A stretch of 64,000 nt of DNA from Phytophthora colocasiae (lineage: Eukaryota; Oomycota; Peronosporomycetes; Peronosporales; Peronosporaceae): positions 558,001 through 622,000 of the forward strand of contig JAGKQI010000045.1 of NCBI GenBank assembly GCA_018806915.1, in the 5' to 3' direction. The position numbers were made by a program, and so were the translations under genes. The notes below the pieces were generated by a model. The model was not told the origin of the DNA. It ran no database searches and worked only from the letters and a program-made list of their open reading frames with translations. This document shows positions 31,763 through 42,051 of this stretch, one piece after another; position 1 is the stretch's first letter; each line of letters begins with the position of its first letter.

Positions 31763-32095
31763 GAGCACTTTGTGGAGCGAAAGCAAAGTGGGTCCTAGTT
31801 GCTATAAAAAACTCGCTGGCGATAGAGATTTCCCCCCTCCCGCCTCTTGACTGATCCACTCGAGCTGTCCACTAACTTCAAACTTGTTCCTAGCAAAACC
31901 AAGCAGAAAAGGTGCTGTCCACCGATAGGGGCATCCACTAGAACAAATTCCGCTAAGACCGGCCCTAATTTGCTGGGTGCAGCGGCCTATTTCGTTTTTG
32001 GCAGAAATGGTTATAACCAGCCGAAAACTTGCCATTTATGGTTAAAACCATAAATGGCAGTAAATGGCAGCCATTTTGCCAACGCTAACTTCGAC

Positions 32096-32512
32096 TTTGC
32101 TGTTTATTGAGTAGTTTGTGTAGATTCAACCTTTCACTCCTTCCTCCAATCTGGTTATTGTGCTTCCGTCGCACTGTTCGAGCGAGCATAGTTAACATCT
32201 GAAGGCGAGATTTCATCGACATAAATTCCTCCAAGAACGATGCATCCGATACAGATTGTTTTTCTTTGTCATTTGTTGGTTGCCCGTTTGAGGGCACGCA
32301 TGAAGAGCGCCCACGATCCATGCTCAGCTCGTCCTACATTCACGCAAACTCAAACTACTCGATCAAGCTACCTGGTGACTGCTGTTTCTCCCTTCGATCG
32401 TCGTTTCCTTCTCCGTCCCTCATTCAAGTATCAGGGGGGTATTCTCCACTCGCCAGGGCGCAGTTTCGCTGGCTGCCTTCCTTGGGCAGACCCTCACGAT
32501 GTCATGGGGCGT
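32096..32512. other. Intergenic
   Basis: This lies between the hAT-like element and the 3' end of the kinase gene and probably includes the kinase 3' untranslated region. It is pyrimidine-rich near 32390-32450. No gene is supported. Confidence 0.5.
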
Positions 32513-35340
32513 CTAGATGCTGTACTCATCCGTCTCGAGCAAAGCCGGCGGCGGCAGGTTCTTAAAACTGTTCTGCTGCAGTGCGAGCTGCTCGAACTGC
32601 TTCGCTTCATTGTCCAGCTGTAACTCTGGCGTGAAATCGAAGTCCTTGAATAGACGCTTGTCGTCCTTGTGGCCGTTCGGGTTCGGGCGCTGCACCTGGG
32701 CTGCGTTCGGGTCCATTAGGTCAAAGCCACGCTCCATCTCAGAGATCTCCTGATCCGTGAAAGCTTGCGGGAAGTTCGACGTGTCAGGAACCCCAGATGG
32801 GTCCTTCTTGATCTTAGGCTGGAACGGAGGTGGTAGTTCACGAGCCTTGAGCTTCTCCCAATTAACACTAGCGAAGAATGGGTGGTCGAAGATCTCGCGG
32901 TCGCCCGTGGGGCCAGAGCCCAATCGCTGCTTCGGGTCGCGGTGCAGTAATCTCTGAATAAGATCGCGGGCATTAGGCGACAGGTACTCTGGGATCACTA
33001 AATGGCCACGGAGGATGTTGTGGAAGAGCTGCTTCTTGTCGTTCGTGTAGAATGGCGGCAGGCCAGTCAGCAATTCGAACAGCAGCGCACCCACCGAGTA
33101 CCAATCCAAAGCGAAACCGTGGCCAGAACGGGACAACATTTCGGGTGCGAGGTACATGGGAGACCCGCAGAACGTGTTAGCGGACGTGTGGTCCTTGATG
33201 CCTTCCTTCGAAATACCGAAATCCGTGAGCAAACAGTGGCCGTCCAAGTCCATCACAACGTTCTCCGGTTTCAGATCACGGAACACGATGTTCTTCGAGT
33301 GCAGGTGCGACAGAGCAAGCGCGATTTCTCCAATGTAGAAAGCAGCTTCGCTCTCGGTGAAAGCCTTCCGTCGAGTAAGCGCCGAGAGCAAATCACCACC
33401 ACCGCAGTACTCCATGACAAGGAACAGGCGATCCTGCGACTGGAACGCGAAATACAATGTCACAATGTACGGGTGGTCCGAGCATGCCTGCAGCGCTGCC
33501 TTCTCTGTGTGGATGTACTGTGCCTGGTTCTTCTGCACGATAGCCTGCTTGTTGTACGCTTTCAGAGCATACCACTTGTCCCGGTTCGAACCCTTTCCAC
33601 GCACTAGGTACACCTTGGCAAAAGCACCGCGACCAAGCACCTTAACGAATTCGAAATCACGAGGGCCCAGAGCAAGATCCTGCTGGTACTTGTTCTTGAA
33701 AGCCAAGTGACTAACTTGTGTAGCGTTACCCTCACGCGCAGACATCTCATTACGCGGCTTAGGCGGCTGAGACGGGTTGGTAGCCGCCAAGTTTGAGCCG
33801 CTGCCAAGAAGCACACGAATTGGGTGGCCAATTGGGGACAAATGAACGGGGAGACTGCCGCTAGCGTTAGGCGCATCAATACGAGCGCCACGTGCCACCA
33901 ATAGCTTTGCCGTAGGGATATCACCCGACTCAGCGGCCATGTGAATGGCAGCGTTGCCCTGGTAATCCGTGACGTTAGGGTCAGCACCTGCATCTAGAAT
34001 TTCCTTTACGCAACTGTACACCACAAAGCCACGATATCATAAAAACGTCAGTACAACATCGTAAAAGATCCAATCCGAAAAGATACTTACTCGACGTTGC
34101 CAGCCTGTACAGCGATGTGCAGCGCCGTGTAGCTGTCACCAGTACGAGCCGACGGGTCTGCGCCACGTGCCAAGAGCTCCTTCACAGCGTTCGGGTGGTT
34201 GTTGCGCGCAGCTAAATGCAGCGCCGACGTCTGGTTAATTCCCACGCCATTCACATCCACGACGTTATCACGTAGCAACGTAGCAATGAGGTGCCAGTTG
34301 CCCACTTCCGCAGCATCGAAAAGTTGGAACTGTTTTTTCTTCACATCTCGTAGATCCAGGATCATCTGAGGTGCCGTAGATCTCAATTTGCCTGCTCCAA
34401 CTGATGGAGCATCGACAGATCGTCCTCCATTCGTCTCTAGCTCATGGATCACCTGGTCTTTCATAGTCAATTGCTCACGTAGCGATCGGTTCTCTTCCAG
34501 CAACTGCTTGATGACAATATCTTTGGGATCCGAGCTTTTATCCGCTCCACGGACAATCTCGTGGTCCTCCAGCATACTGGGACGGGAGTAGTCCGTCTCC
34601 ATAGAGCTGCCGGACATCATAGCTCCCATACCTGCCGTAACTCCAGGACCTCCAGAAGCAGCGAGATTCACACCTCCTCCAGGGGCGGGATCATGGAAAC
34701 TTCCTCTCATTTGGCTCTTCTTGAGTGCATTGATATGAACTCGCACAGACTTGACCCAGTCCTCCATCTCCCTGGCTGTACTGGCTTGACAGAACATTTT
34801 CTTGGTAGGAGTCACAACTTCGAAGCAATTGGCCTTGTCGTCAATGTTGCTCTTGCGGACGATAGTATCCGGCGTGAGTTCCAGCTCTCCCTTCAAGTGG
34901 ACGATGTCTTCTTTACCGGTATTGAAGAAGCCTCCCCCCTGTTTGTAGTAGGACAAATGGCCTTCTGCCAGCACGAAGAACCGTTCCTTCCAATTGGCAA
35001 AAGCGTCCATACTGGACATCGCGCGCTTCGTGAGGAAGCCAGTCTTACTAGACACGAAGCCCGACGCGTCATCCTTCAGGGAGTTCATGTGCTGGCCTGG
35101 AGTCGTCGCTGGGGACGACGAGAGCGCGGCACTGGCAGATTTCCCGAAGCTGATGGTGTTGCGTGAACTAAGGCCGTTATTACCGAAGCTGCCGACGGGA
35201 CTCATCCCCCCGAAGCCGCCACTACCGCTACCGCTAGAAAGAGCTTCTCCCTGGCTATTGCCGCGTCTTCGCGCCTTGTTGAAGCGCTTGCTAATGGCGC
35301 CGCCTTGGCCAGGACTTCGCATGCTTCCACTGCTGGACAT
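32513..35340 (-). CDS. PH-ankyrin-AGC serine/threonine kinase
   Basis: This is a predicted lipid-responsive cytosolic kinase. Exons (minus) are 35340-34091 and 34013-32513, with a 77-bp GT-AG intron (GTAAGT donor). The joined frame is 2,751 nt and gives 916 residues. An N-terminal Ser/Gly-rich region is followed by a PH domain (about 98-205: KTGFLTKRAMSSMDAF, ANWKERFFVLAEG), a coiled coil (about 265-300), ankyrin repeats (about 340-490) and the kinase domain (about 537-800). The kinase has GRGAFAKV, ALKAYNK, FRDLKPEN, DFGISKEG and the AGC activation loop TFCGSPMYLAPEM. A hydrophobic motif, FKDFDFTP, is in the tail. The ATG at 35340 is chosen because the upstream open frame has no ATG. It is intact. 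Confidence 0.93.
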
Positions 35341-36194
35341 AGCGCGAGTTCGAGGCTGAAAAAAACGTGGGAGGGTGCCTGAGCGCGTCGAGAAGACGTA
35401 GAGACCTGAGGTGGCGCTGGGAACGAGCTGGAAGCGGCGGAAACAAGGCACTTGCCTGCCCCAAAGCTTTAGCTTCCGTGCGTTCCTTCTTTCGCTTTGT
35501 GCCTTATCCCCCTTCCCCGCTTTTTGCTCTGTGCATATTGTACCGTACACAAGTTAAAATTCTAAAGTATTATGATCATGATAGATAATAGGTATATTTA
35601 TTTAAAGAAATAATTTTTTGTTTTGTGTTGAGTTTTTATTATGCTAAAAGATAGGCTATTGGTTTTGAGATCGTGTCGAAGATTGTATTCAAATTTTTGA
35701 GCTCAGCCAACGTTGGATTCTTTTGGGTTGCCGAGGGGTTTTGACCAATCAATGTTGAATAAATTTCGACAATTCGCCAATAGAAGTTCGTGGCGCTGAC
35801 CATATGGTGTCTGGATTTCAGTATGGAGACGCCTTTTGCTTCAACTACGCGTTGCTAACTTTTACTAAAAGTTTCGAGCTCTCCGTGGGTGAATAACATT
35901 CATATGCAAGACAACTCGTTCCACTTTGGGTAAAATGCCGCCGTAAAACACACCATCTTATTCGTTGTGGTCGCATCGTGAGGTTGTCAACATTCCACCC
36001 CTGGAAGGTGTCTCCAGCACTCGGCCACACGCAAAATTCTAGTTTTATGGCCCACAATATCCTGCTCTAAGACGATGGTCTTTACAGATTCAGTTTTTTT
36101 ATGCTGGTGTGACGTGGAAACCTGCAGTAGGCTCGGAATGGTGAGACGTTCTACGAAGGATACTTTGCATCGTGGTCCTGTATCCATATTGTAA
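35341..36194. other. Intergenic, kinase 5' region
   Basis: The kinase promoter and leader lie at the left; the rest is AT-rich. Several short frames exist but none resembles a known protein. Confidence 0.5.
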
Positions 36195-37248
36195 AATCTC
36201 CGACCTCCGACCGGCTCCGACGGTAACAGAAAAAAGGTAGATTAAAATAAATTATTTTTATTTTGATATATTGTGGGCCACACTATATTTTGATTCCATT
36301 TGTTGCAGGTGAGTGCGGCGGCCGCGCCGTGAAAGGGTGGTGGCGGAGCGTTAGACCAGCAGGGGAGCAGACAGCGACCAGAGCTGCTGGAGGACAAGGA
36401 GCGGGGGGAGGAGGCTGTAGGGCAAGGAGCGAAAGGCGGAGGCTGGCTAGCAGACAAGGCCAGGTGCAGAGGGCAAGGGCGGGAGTGAAAGGAGCAAGGG
36501 GCAAGGTGCGGAGAGCAGGAGCGGCGACAGGACGGATGAACGGCGCGAGGTTGGAGGTGGTGGTGACTCGCGGGCGAGCAGGCGGAGCTCGGCGCCCATG
36601 ATGGCTTACCCGGCAGGGCGGCCGGCAGGCTGCCCGTTGGGTGAGCACTTTGGCTTGCGCCCCCAGCCTCCTCTCGCGATAGAAGTTACAGGGCGTCGTA
36701 GAGACAGCCGCAGCTGTCTCTACGACGCCAAGAACTCGTTATCTACCCGGTAGGGCGTGTGGCGGCATGCCCCACGCCCTGCACAAGCGGGTAGCTGCTG
36801 TATATTTATATACAGTATATGTGAAGTATATTAATTTAAGTAGAATCTAAAAAGCTGTACTACGTAATTCGTTCCTGTTTCGTTATTGCTTTCCTACCAG
36901 CATGCTTCGGCCATGGCTGGACGTAATGATAACTCTACGAGCATGTACGCAGCAGGACAGAAGGCTGCATGTGTACTGTACCGTCATGAAGGTACAGGTC
37001 GGAAAAGGTCGGAGAAACGACAATATGCTTGTGATATGTAAATATCTTGAAATTTGTAAAAGCATGTACATATTTTTCGTGCAGCTCCGACAGATATGTC
37101 GGAGCTGCTTACATTGCCGACCCACTTAGCCCTATCGATATCTATTGGTCAAAATGCATAATTGGTCGTTCTAGGATTGGCTAAAACAATTTTAAATGAT
37201 GTGATTGGTTGTTGATGGACATACACAATTTAAGTAAGGTCGGAGATT
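36195..37248. mobile_element. Harbinger-like non-autonomous element
   Basis: The ends AATCTCCGACCT and AGGTCGGAGATT are perfect inverted repeats, and TAA flanks both sides (36192-36194 and 37249-37251). The 1,054-bp interior has no transposase. It contains a GC-rich block at about 36300-36600 and a cluster of strong hairpins at 36604-36794. CTCCGAC-type motifs recur inside (near 37000 and 37086). The TAA target suggests mobilisation by a Harbinger transposase, but the ends do not match those of the element at 29030. Confidence 0.65.
36604..36794. repeat. Cluster of three hairpins
   Basis: Three stem-loops follow one another. The first pairs GCTTACCC (36604) with GGGTGAGC (36639-36646). The second is a perfect 17-bp stem, 36692-36708 with 36713-36729, with a four-base loop CGCA. 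The third pairs CTACCCG (36743) with CGGGTAG (36788) and, inside, AGGGCGTG with CACGCCCT. The first and third share an ACCCGGYAGGGCG core. Such order suggests a structured RNA or foldback DNA; function is unknown. Confidence 0.7.
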
Positions 37249-37578
37249 TAATGATATTCATCCATATCAGTCAGCAACGCTGACACCTTTAAAGATATAT
37301 TATATGTGCATGTAGTTAATTTTCTGCTGCTATCCACGCGTTGCCACTGCCGGTGAGCGAATACCTTCAAGACTTGGCACTTCGATTTTCTTGGAAGTCG
37401 GGGAATCGGACACTTGAATGACAACGAACTCCTCGTCCTGGTCGTCTTCATTGAGGAAAGTTTCACCCTCCTTCAATGGGCACTTCTCGGTGTTTTCGTT
37501 CTCGCCCATGACCTTTTTGTCCCAACCTTCTTCGAGCGGGTGAGTCTTGGGGTCGTAGATGTGATACACAACCAGTGT

Positions 37579-37691
37579 ATTGTCAATTCCGGCCAAATGT
37601 GCCGAATTAGCTCGGTTAAACCGAGTCGTTTGACAATATCCAGGTCTAGATACCTGGGTGGAGACTTTCTCATCTCCACGATTCTCTCTAT
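37579..37691 (-). ncRNA. Putative Fanzor guide-RNA scaffold (omega-RNA)
   Basis: This 113-nt segment between the Fanzor stop and resumed SWEET sequence contains, in order on the minus strand, a GTGGAGA/TCTCCAC stem (37679-37658, eight-base loop), a CCAGGT/ACCTGG stem (37657-37640, six-base loop), and an ATTGTCAA/TTGACAAT pair (37637-37579) that encloses a CTCGGTT/AACCGAG stem (37625-37611). In TnpB and studied Fanzor loci the omega-RNA covers the 3' end of the gene and the element end, and the guide is taken from adjoining DNA. Here the adjoining DNA is SWEET exon. The role is inference; the stems are seen. Confidence 0.6.
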
Positions 37692-39797
37692 CTACTTCCG
37701 CACGAAGGGCTCCATCCGTCCGAGTCCTAGTATCTCACTCTTGAGCAGTTCCACCATGTTGATAGTCGCGTTTACGTCGCGGTCCCAGTACAAAGCAGAG
37801 CAGCTGCCTTCATCACAGCGCAGCACACCGTGGCAAACTTTCTCTTCAAACTGCACTTGGGCTCGGTTGCGGACAAGCACCACACCCTTGCATTTCCTAC
37901 GTTTAGGTAGCTTCGTGTCCACGGTATATCGGACGGGTGAAAGAGACTGGTGGCACTGCGAGCAGAGCTTGCTCGTCCTGAACTCGTCCATGGAGACCAC
38001 TGTTGCGCGCTTACGTAACGCCTCTTTTAAACCCTTCACCGGACTCGATGCGTGGCCCTTAATGCCACTGCGCTTACTCCAGTCCCCGTACGCCACGCAT
38101 ACATCCTTGCCTGCGGTTGGAATGATGCGCTTGGCAATCGCGTCTACAGCAACGCGTGACATCCTCTTTCGAAAAAACTTCCACTTGAGGAATGGCCGGT
38201 CTGAGCAGAACTGCAGTAGGAATGCCACATTCTGCCAGAAGTACTCCAGTCTTGACATGTATGTCGCGAAGCAAGCCGTTTTAAACGACGGCATGTTCGC
38301 GATGGTCGCTTGGTACTGAGGGTGACGTTTTCTCAGGCCATCGTTCCACGCCCTGAACCGGTTGAATCCAGCCAAATGCCTGTACTCACGTGTCGTAACT
38401 TGCACAATATCGCGGCCGTTGCGATGGCGCGGTATTTTCGCCCTTCTAATCCAACGCGGCCGGTTTGCCTTCTTACGCTTGCGCTTCTTGTCTCCGTGAC
38501 GTCCGCGGTGTCGCGTCTTACGTCTCTGTGGACGAACTCTAGTCCCAACGTCTTCTCGCACCGCAGTGACTAAAGCTCGCATCCCTGGATCCAGCCCGAT
38601 CACGACGTTGGGGACATACCCCACAGGAACCACGGGGTCATCAGACATCTTGTGCGAAACTCGCTTTGGTCCGAACAGCAAAACAGAAGCGGAGTAGCCG
38701 TCGGTAGTCACCTGGTTTGCGAAAAGGTGACTCGCGTGGGCGTATTTTTCCTCCACGGACAGTTGAGCGAACTCAACCTTCGTCAGCGGACTTCCTTCCT
38801 TCATGGTTTCAAAGCGGGTGATGTCGAATGCATGCCTCAAGACCTCCCATCTGCTGGCTCTGAACGAAGCCGCTGTGACCGGAATATGGGGGAGATCGAA
38901 ACGGTGGTCCGGGATACGTGAATAAAACCCTGCAAGCGTTGACCCGTTGAGCGTTATGTGGGCGCTCGAGAAAGTCGAGGACACTGGGAACAGCGTAAAC
39001 TCTCGCACGCCCTTTTCGTTAGGATCCGTTTCCATCCTGCGCTCTACAACGTCCAGGAACTCCCAAAGCAGTCGAACATAAAAACCCATTCCATTCTCCT
39101 TGATGTGGTTCGGCCACGGAATCCACTGTTCCTGCCACTCGGAACCGTCCGGAGTCAGAACGTCTCGCATCTCCAGCGCTTCCACAAGTTCCGTTTCCTC
39201 GGTGTTGTAGCATGCGCGGAGGATGGCGTTAACGAGATTCTTCTTCTCCGCTTTCTGCTTTTTGGTCATGGTATCGTCGATCTGTCCGAATCTTAGTTGT
39301 ATGTACAGTCGTAGGCGCTTCCGGAAGTGCTCGCGAATCATCACACCAGCGTTCACGACCATTTGCTCGCGCATTTCGCTTTTCAACTCGCCGTATCCGA
39401 CCTTGTGCTCAACTTCTGCGAGGCCAGCTCGCTCCCGTTGCGACCGGTACACAACGATGGACTTCCATAGATCCGGGTTCTTTTGGGCGATGAGATTGGT
39501 TTTGGAGGTAGACGCCACGCCTGAGAAACAATGGTCGAAGAAGGTCTTGTCGGCAAAGTCTGGGAGCGCAAGTCCGCTTTCGAGGCATCGTAGAGTATGC
39601 AAATTAACCAAGTGCCAGACTTCCAACTGGATCTGCTTTATCTCAAGAGCGGTTCGCTGGATTTCCTCACAGAGGCGCGAGTCGTGGCATATTGTCTGGA
39701 GGCGACAGACAACGCTGGAGTAACTCTTGCCCTTCTTGAAGTTCTTCTCCAGTATAGTACCGGTAGATTTCTTTCTCTTGGATGACTGTGGTGGCAT
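37692..39797 (-). CDS. Fanzor (TnpB-like RNA-guided nuclease)
   Basis: This is a predicted eukaryotic RNA-guided DNA endonuclease related to TnpB and Cas12. From the ATG at 39797 it has 701 residues; the frame is open to another ATG at 39923. The RuvC-like core is complete: VIGLDPGMRAL (D403), VVSMDEFRTSKLCSQC (E605) and YWDRDVNATINM (D674). The zinc ribbon is built from C612/C615 and the later CHGVLRC and CDEGSC cysteines. A lysine-rich N-terminus (SSKRKKS) and a strongly basic insert after RuvC-I (about 420-455) could serve nuclear import or RNA binding. Length is usual for Fanzor and there is no stop or frameshift. It is followed directly by a hairpin-rich segment. Confidence 0.92.
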   Translation of the reverse strand: MPPQSSKRKKSTGTILEKNFKKGKSYSSVVCRLQTICHDSRLCEEIQRTALEIKQIQLEVWHLVNLHTLRCLESGLALPDFADKTFFDHCFSGVASTSKTNLIAQKNPDLWKSIVVYRSQRERAGLAEVEHKVGYGELKSEMREQMVVNAGVMIREHFRKRLRLYIQLRFGQIDDTMTKKQKAEKKNLVNAILRACYNTEETELVEALEMRDVLTPDGSEWQEQWIPWPNHIKENGMGFYVRLLWEFLDVVERRMETDPNEKGVREFTLFPVSSTFSSAHITLNGSTLAGFYSRIPDHRFDLPHIPVTAASFRASRWEVLRHAFDITRFETMKEGSPLTKVEFAQLSVEEKYAHASHLFANQVTTDGYSASVLLFGPKRVSHKMSDDPVVPVGYVPNVVIGLDPGMRALVTAVREDVGTRVRPQRRKTRHRGRHGDKKRKRKKANRPRWIRRAKIPRHRNGRDIVQVTTREYRHLAGFNRFRAWNDGLRKRHPQYQATIANMPSFKTACFATYMSRLEYFWQNVAFLLQFCSDRPFLKWKFFRKRMSRVAVDAIAKRIIPTAGKDVCVAYGDWSKRSGIKGHASSPVKGLKEALRKRATVVSMDEFRTSKLCSQCHQSLSPVRYTVDTKLPKRRKCKGVVLVRNRAQVQFEEKVCHGVLRCDEGSCSALYWDRDVNATINMVELLKSEILGLGRMEPFVRK

Positions 39798-40908
39798 TGA
39801 CGCGCCCGCGTCTTGCAGAAGGGAGCTTCGGCTCAGTTGGTCGTGTTTGGTTTGATCTACGGGGTTGCAGGTAAAACTGGGAATGAATTGTCGAGTTGAA
39901 GAATGTACGACCCCGGACAACATTTCTACGTCAATCTAGGAGCTTCCGGGCCTAAGTCTACGCACCTTCTTGTATCCAACCCAGTGATGACACTAGACGT
40001 TCGATATAACTTCTATGGAAGCTCATTGGGGCAAGAAGAACAATTATACGCCTTGAATTTCGGTACAAGTATAGGAAATTCGATCCACGACAGACGACAA
40101 GAGCAAAGTCACTGCTCCTGAAGGTTTCCAGCCTTCGTAAACGGTCACATTCACGTGGTAATATCACGCACTTGTTGTTGACGTCTGCAAGACATCGTCG
40201 ATGGCGAGTTCGCGCCGAGATCTGTGAGGGATCTTTGAATATATTTGTGAGGCCGCCTCACCCAAAAACACTGAGACGTCGTCCAGCATGTGCCCAACCA
40301 ACTATCAGCATAAATAATGCCAAAACAGAGTTTACGCGATTGCTTCTCGGTTGGATCAAAGAACTGCGCACGGAGATTAATAAACGCTGCGGGTTTGTGT
40401 TTTAGCACCATGTAGAGTTTTTCCATTGGAGCGCAATACAAGCAAACACTGGCGAAATCTGCGAAGAATCCAAGTACCGTGCTCACTTCGTGTCGAGTTT
40501 GATTCGTTTCTCCATAACCTCCCAAAATCACGTAAAAGGTCAAGATGAAGAGGATGGTGGTCACTGTAGTGATGGATCGGACAACGTATCGACGATTGTC
40601 GGAGAACCGGTAATATATTGCTAGGTATTATAGATGATAGCAGCAAAGTCGCCCACGAGGAAAACACTGGAAAATAAATTTTAGCCAATCATCCTGTAAA
40701 TTCGACAAAGGTTAGGTTTCGTTGTGCACGGTATGTTAGAGATGAGAGTTGGCTACTGTAGTAGAGCAACCAGAGGGAAGATGGATTGGACTCCCACACT
40801 CCGAGCTTGATGCACACGGTAGATATTGAGCGATGGACTGCTGAGCATAACGAGGTAGGAACATCCCGCGAGGATACGGAAGACCAACACAGCAGTAGCG
40901 TGTGACAT

Positions 40909-41565
40909 CTTAAATGCAAAGGAGCTTGTTCAGTGTTGTTGAATTGGCTGGGCTGGTAGTAAATTAGACAATGAAGATGTTTCCTGTGTCCATGCCATGA
41001 TAGAGACCGTGTGCTACTTTGACTAACAAATCCGTTTGACGTCCTCGAAGTTGGCCATGAATAGCAAATTCCTTTTGGCTGTTGATGCATTTTGGTCCTA
41101 CCCTGCAAAACAAGCACAAGAACGCATTGGATGCACTACATAATTTTCTCTTCGATGCTTTCGATCTATCCGAGAAATGCTGCTTCGAAGTAAACTTTCG
41201 CGTACGATGTGATGAAGTACTAGATTATGTAGTATCTTGTTGTCAAAATGAAGAGGTAGCATGAACTCCACAGTATTTGCGCCATATCTTTTACGTTGAA
41301 GTACGTTGTCGATTTCACCACTTCGAACCTGTCATTTCCTCATGCTCCGAGTCGCCAATCCAGTACAGAGCGGGGGTAAAACCGAACGAAGAGAACCTGG
41401 TGTTTAGCAGTGGGGTTATCAGCAAAATAACCAAATTAGGACGTTTATTGTTCCTCGTAGTCTGCATCTTTTCGTCAGCAACGCCTTTATCACCTCCAAG
41501 CTGCAAAACCCCTAAAGAACCTGCGAGTACCCAGCAGTCAAAGACCCGGTCTTCCTCGTTGTCGC
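40909..41565. other. Intergenic
   Basis: This lies between SWEET3 and the 3' end of the eL14 gene, AT-rich. Short frames only; no supported gene. The last part likely contains the eL14 3' untranslated region. Confidence 0.5.
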
Positions 41566-42051
41566 TTAGTTGGCCTTGCGGGCAGCAGCAACGGCCTTCT
41601 TGACCAGAGAGCTCTTCTGCTTACGGGCGATCATAGCCTTGAAGCGGTCGAAGTCGTTCAGCTCAGCGCGGGTCTTCTTGTTGGCAAGCTTCTTCGCCCA
41701 CGTGGAGCTCTCCCACTTGGCGAGGGTGTCGGCCTTAGCCAGAGCCTTCTTCAGGGTCTTCTCACGGGCCTGGAGGGGGATGTCCACAGTCAGGTCCGTA
41801 AGCGAGATGCGCTTGAAGTTGATCACGTGACGGTTAACACCCGTGACGCTGAAGGGGCCGTCCACGAGAGCCTTGTTCTCGTCCACCACGTCGATGATCG
41901 TGGCGATCTTGCCGGCGTCCGGGCCGTAGTTGATGAGCACCACACGGCCGATAGAAACGAAGCGAGTGAAAGTCTAAGTATTGCCATCATATAGAAAGGT
42001 AAGTTTTCGGTAAGTAATCTATGCCATGAGCCTTCCTGCCTGCCGCACCAT
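41566..42051 (-). CDS. RPL14: 60S ribosomal protein L14 (eL14)
   Basis: This is a large-subunit ribosomal protein. The main exon (41973-41566) encodes TFTRFVSIGRVVLINYGPDA, DVVDENKALVDGP and NFKRISLTDLTVDIP, the KOW-like N-terminal domain of eL14, then a lysine/alanine-rich C-terminus. A stop lies just upstream in frame, preceded by a TTAG acceptor. The simplest solution is a first exon of the single codon ATG (42051-42049) followed by GTGCGG and a 75-bp intron, giving 136 residues. The exact first exon is inference. It is divergent from RPL5, 341 bp away. Confidence 0.9.

Larger units (their letters stand above)
29030..31965. mobile_element. PIF/Harbinger DNA transposon
   Basis: The element is 2,936 bp. 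The 14-bp ends are GGGTCGGTCTTAGC and GCTAAGACCGGCCC (one mismatch), flanked by TAA at 29027-29029 and 31966-31968, the 3-bp target typical of Harbinger. It carries the two convergent genes standard for this superfamily, a Myb/SANT-like DNA-binding protein and a DDE transposase, both open. It may be an autonomous copy. Confidence 0.93.
28512..32087. mobile_element. hAT-like element with nested Harbinger
   Basis: The element starts TAGCGTTGG and ends CCAACGCTA. It is flanked by the 8-bp duplication ACTTCGAC at 28504-28511 and 32088-32095, the length typical of hAT elements. Only about 640 bp belong to it; the rest is a Harbinger element inserted at 29027. Subterminal GGTTATAACC-like repeats lie at both ends. 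It encodes a BED-finger fragment but no hAT catalytic domain, so it is a deleted derivative that needs an outside transposase. Confidence 0.85.
37579..40370 (-). mobile_element. Fanzor-bearing insertion (ends partly defined)
   Basis: This is sequence inserted between the two halves of SWEET3. The 3' edge (relative to Fanzor) is sharp: SWEET coding sequence resumes at 37578, next to the 8-bp repeat ATTGTCAA. The 5' edge is uncertain. About 450 bp precede the Fanzor frame with no recombinase, transposase or matching inverted repeat. Fanzor genes are known from several eukaryotic transposon types, and the absence of a partner here suggests a non-autonomous carrier or an IS607/IS200-like relic. 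Confidence 0.6.
37330..40908 (-). pseudogene. SWEET3, disrupted by the Fanzor insertion
   Basis: This is a third SWEET copy on the minus strand. The 5' part starts at the ATG at 40908 (MSHATAVLVFRILAGCSYL). It has a 5-bp insertion that creates a stop before the conserved LANSHLW exon end, a degraded second-exon start near 40690, and then GGYGETNQTRHEVSTVLGFF and APMEKLYMVLKHKPAAFINL at about 40370. The coding sequence stops matching there and resumes only at 37578 with TLVVYHIYDPKTHPLEEGWD, ending at 37330. About 130 bp of the ancestral gene between these points is not found. It is clearly non-functional. Confidence 0.88.

Noticed and set aside
28512..32087. Treating the BED-finger fragment, Myb-like gene and transposase as one element
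   Set aside because: Two separate sets of terminal repeats with different target duplications (8 bp and TAA) show two nested elements.
33002..33607. 201-codon plus-strand frame
   Set aside because: Shadow of the AGC kinase exon; composition follows the opposite-strand gene.
36263..36648. Overlapping GC-rich frames on both strands
   Set aside because: Arg/Gly/Ala- or Pro/Leu-rich low-complexity translations of a GC-rich block inside a non-autonomous element; no start context or motif.
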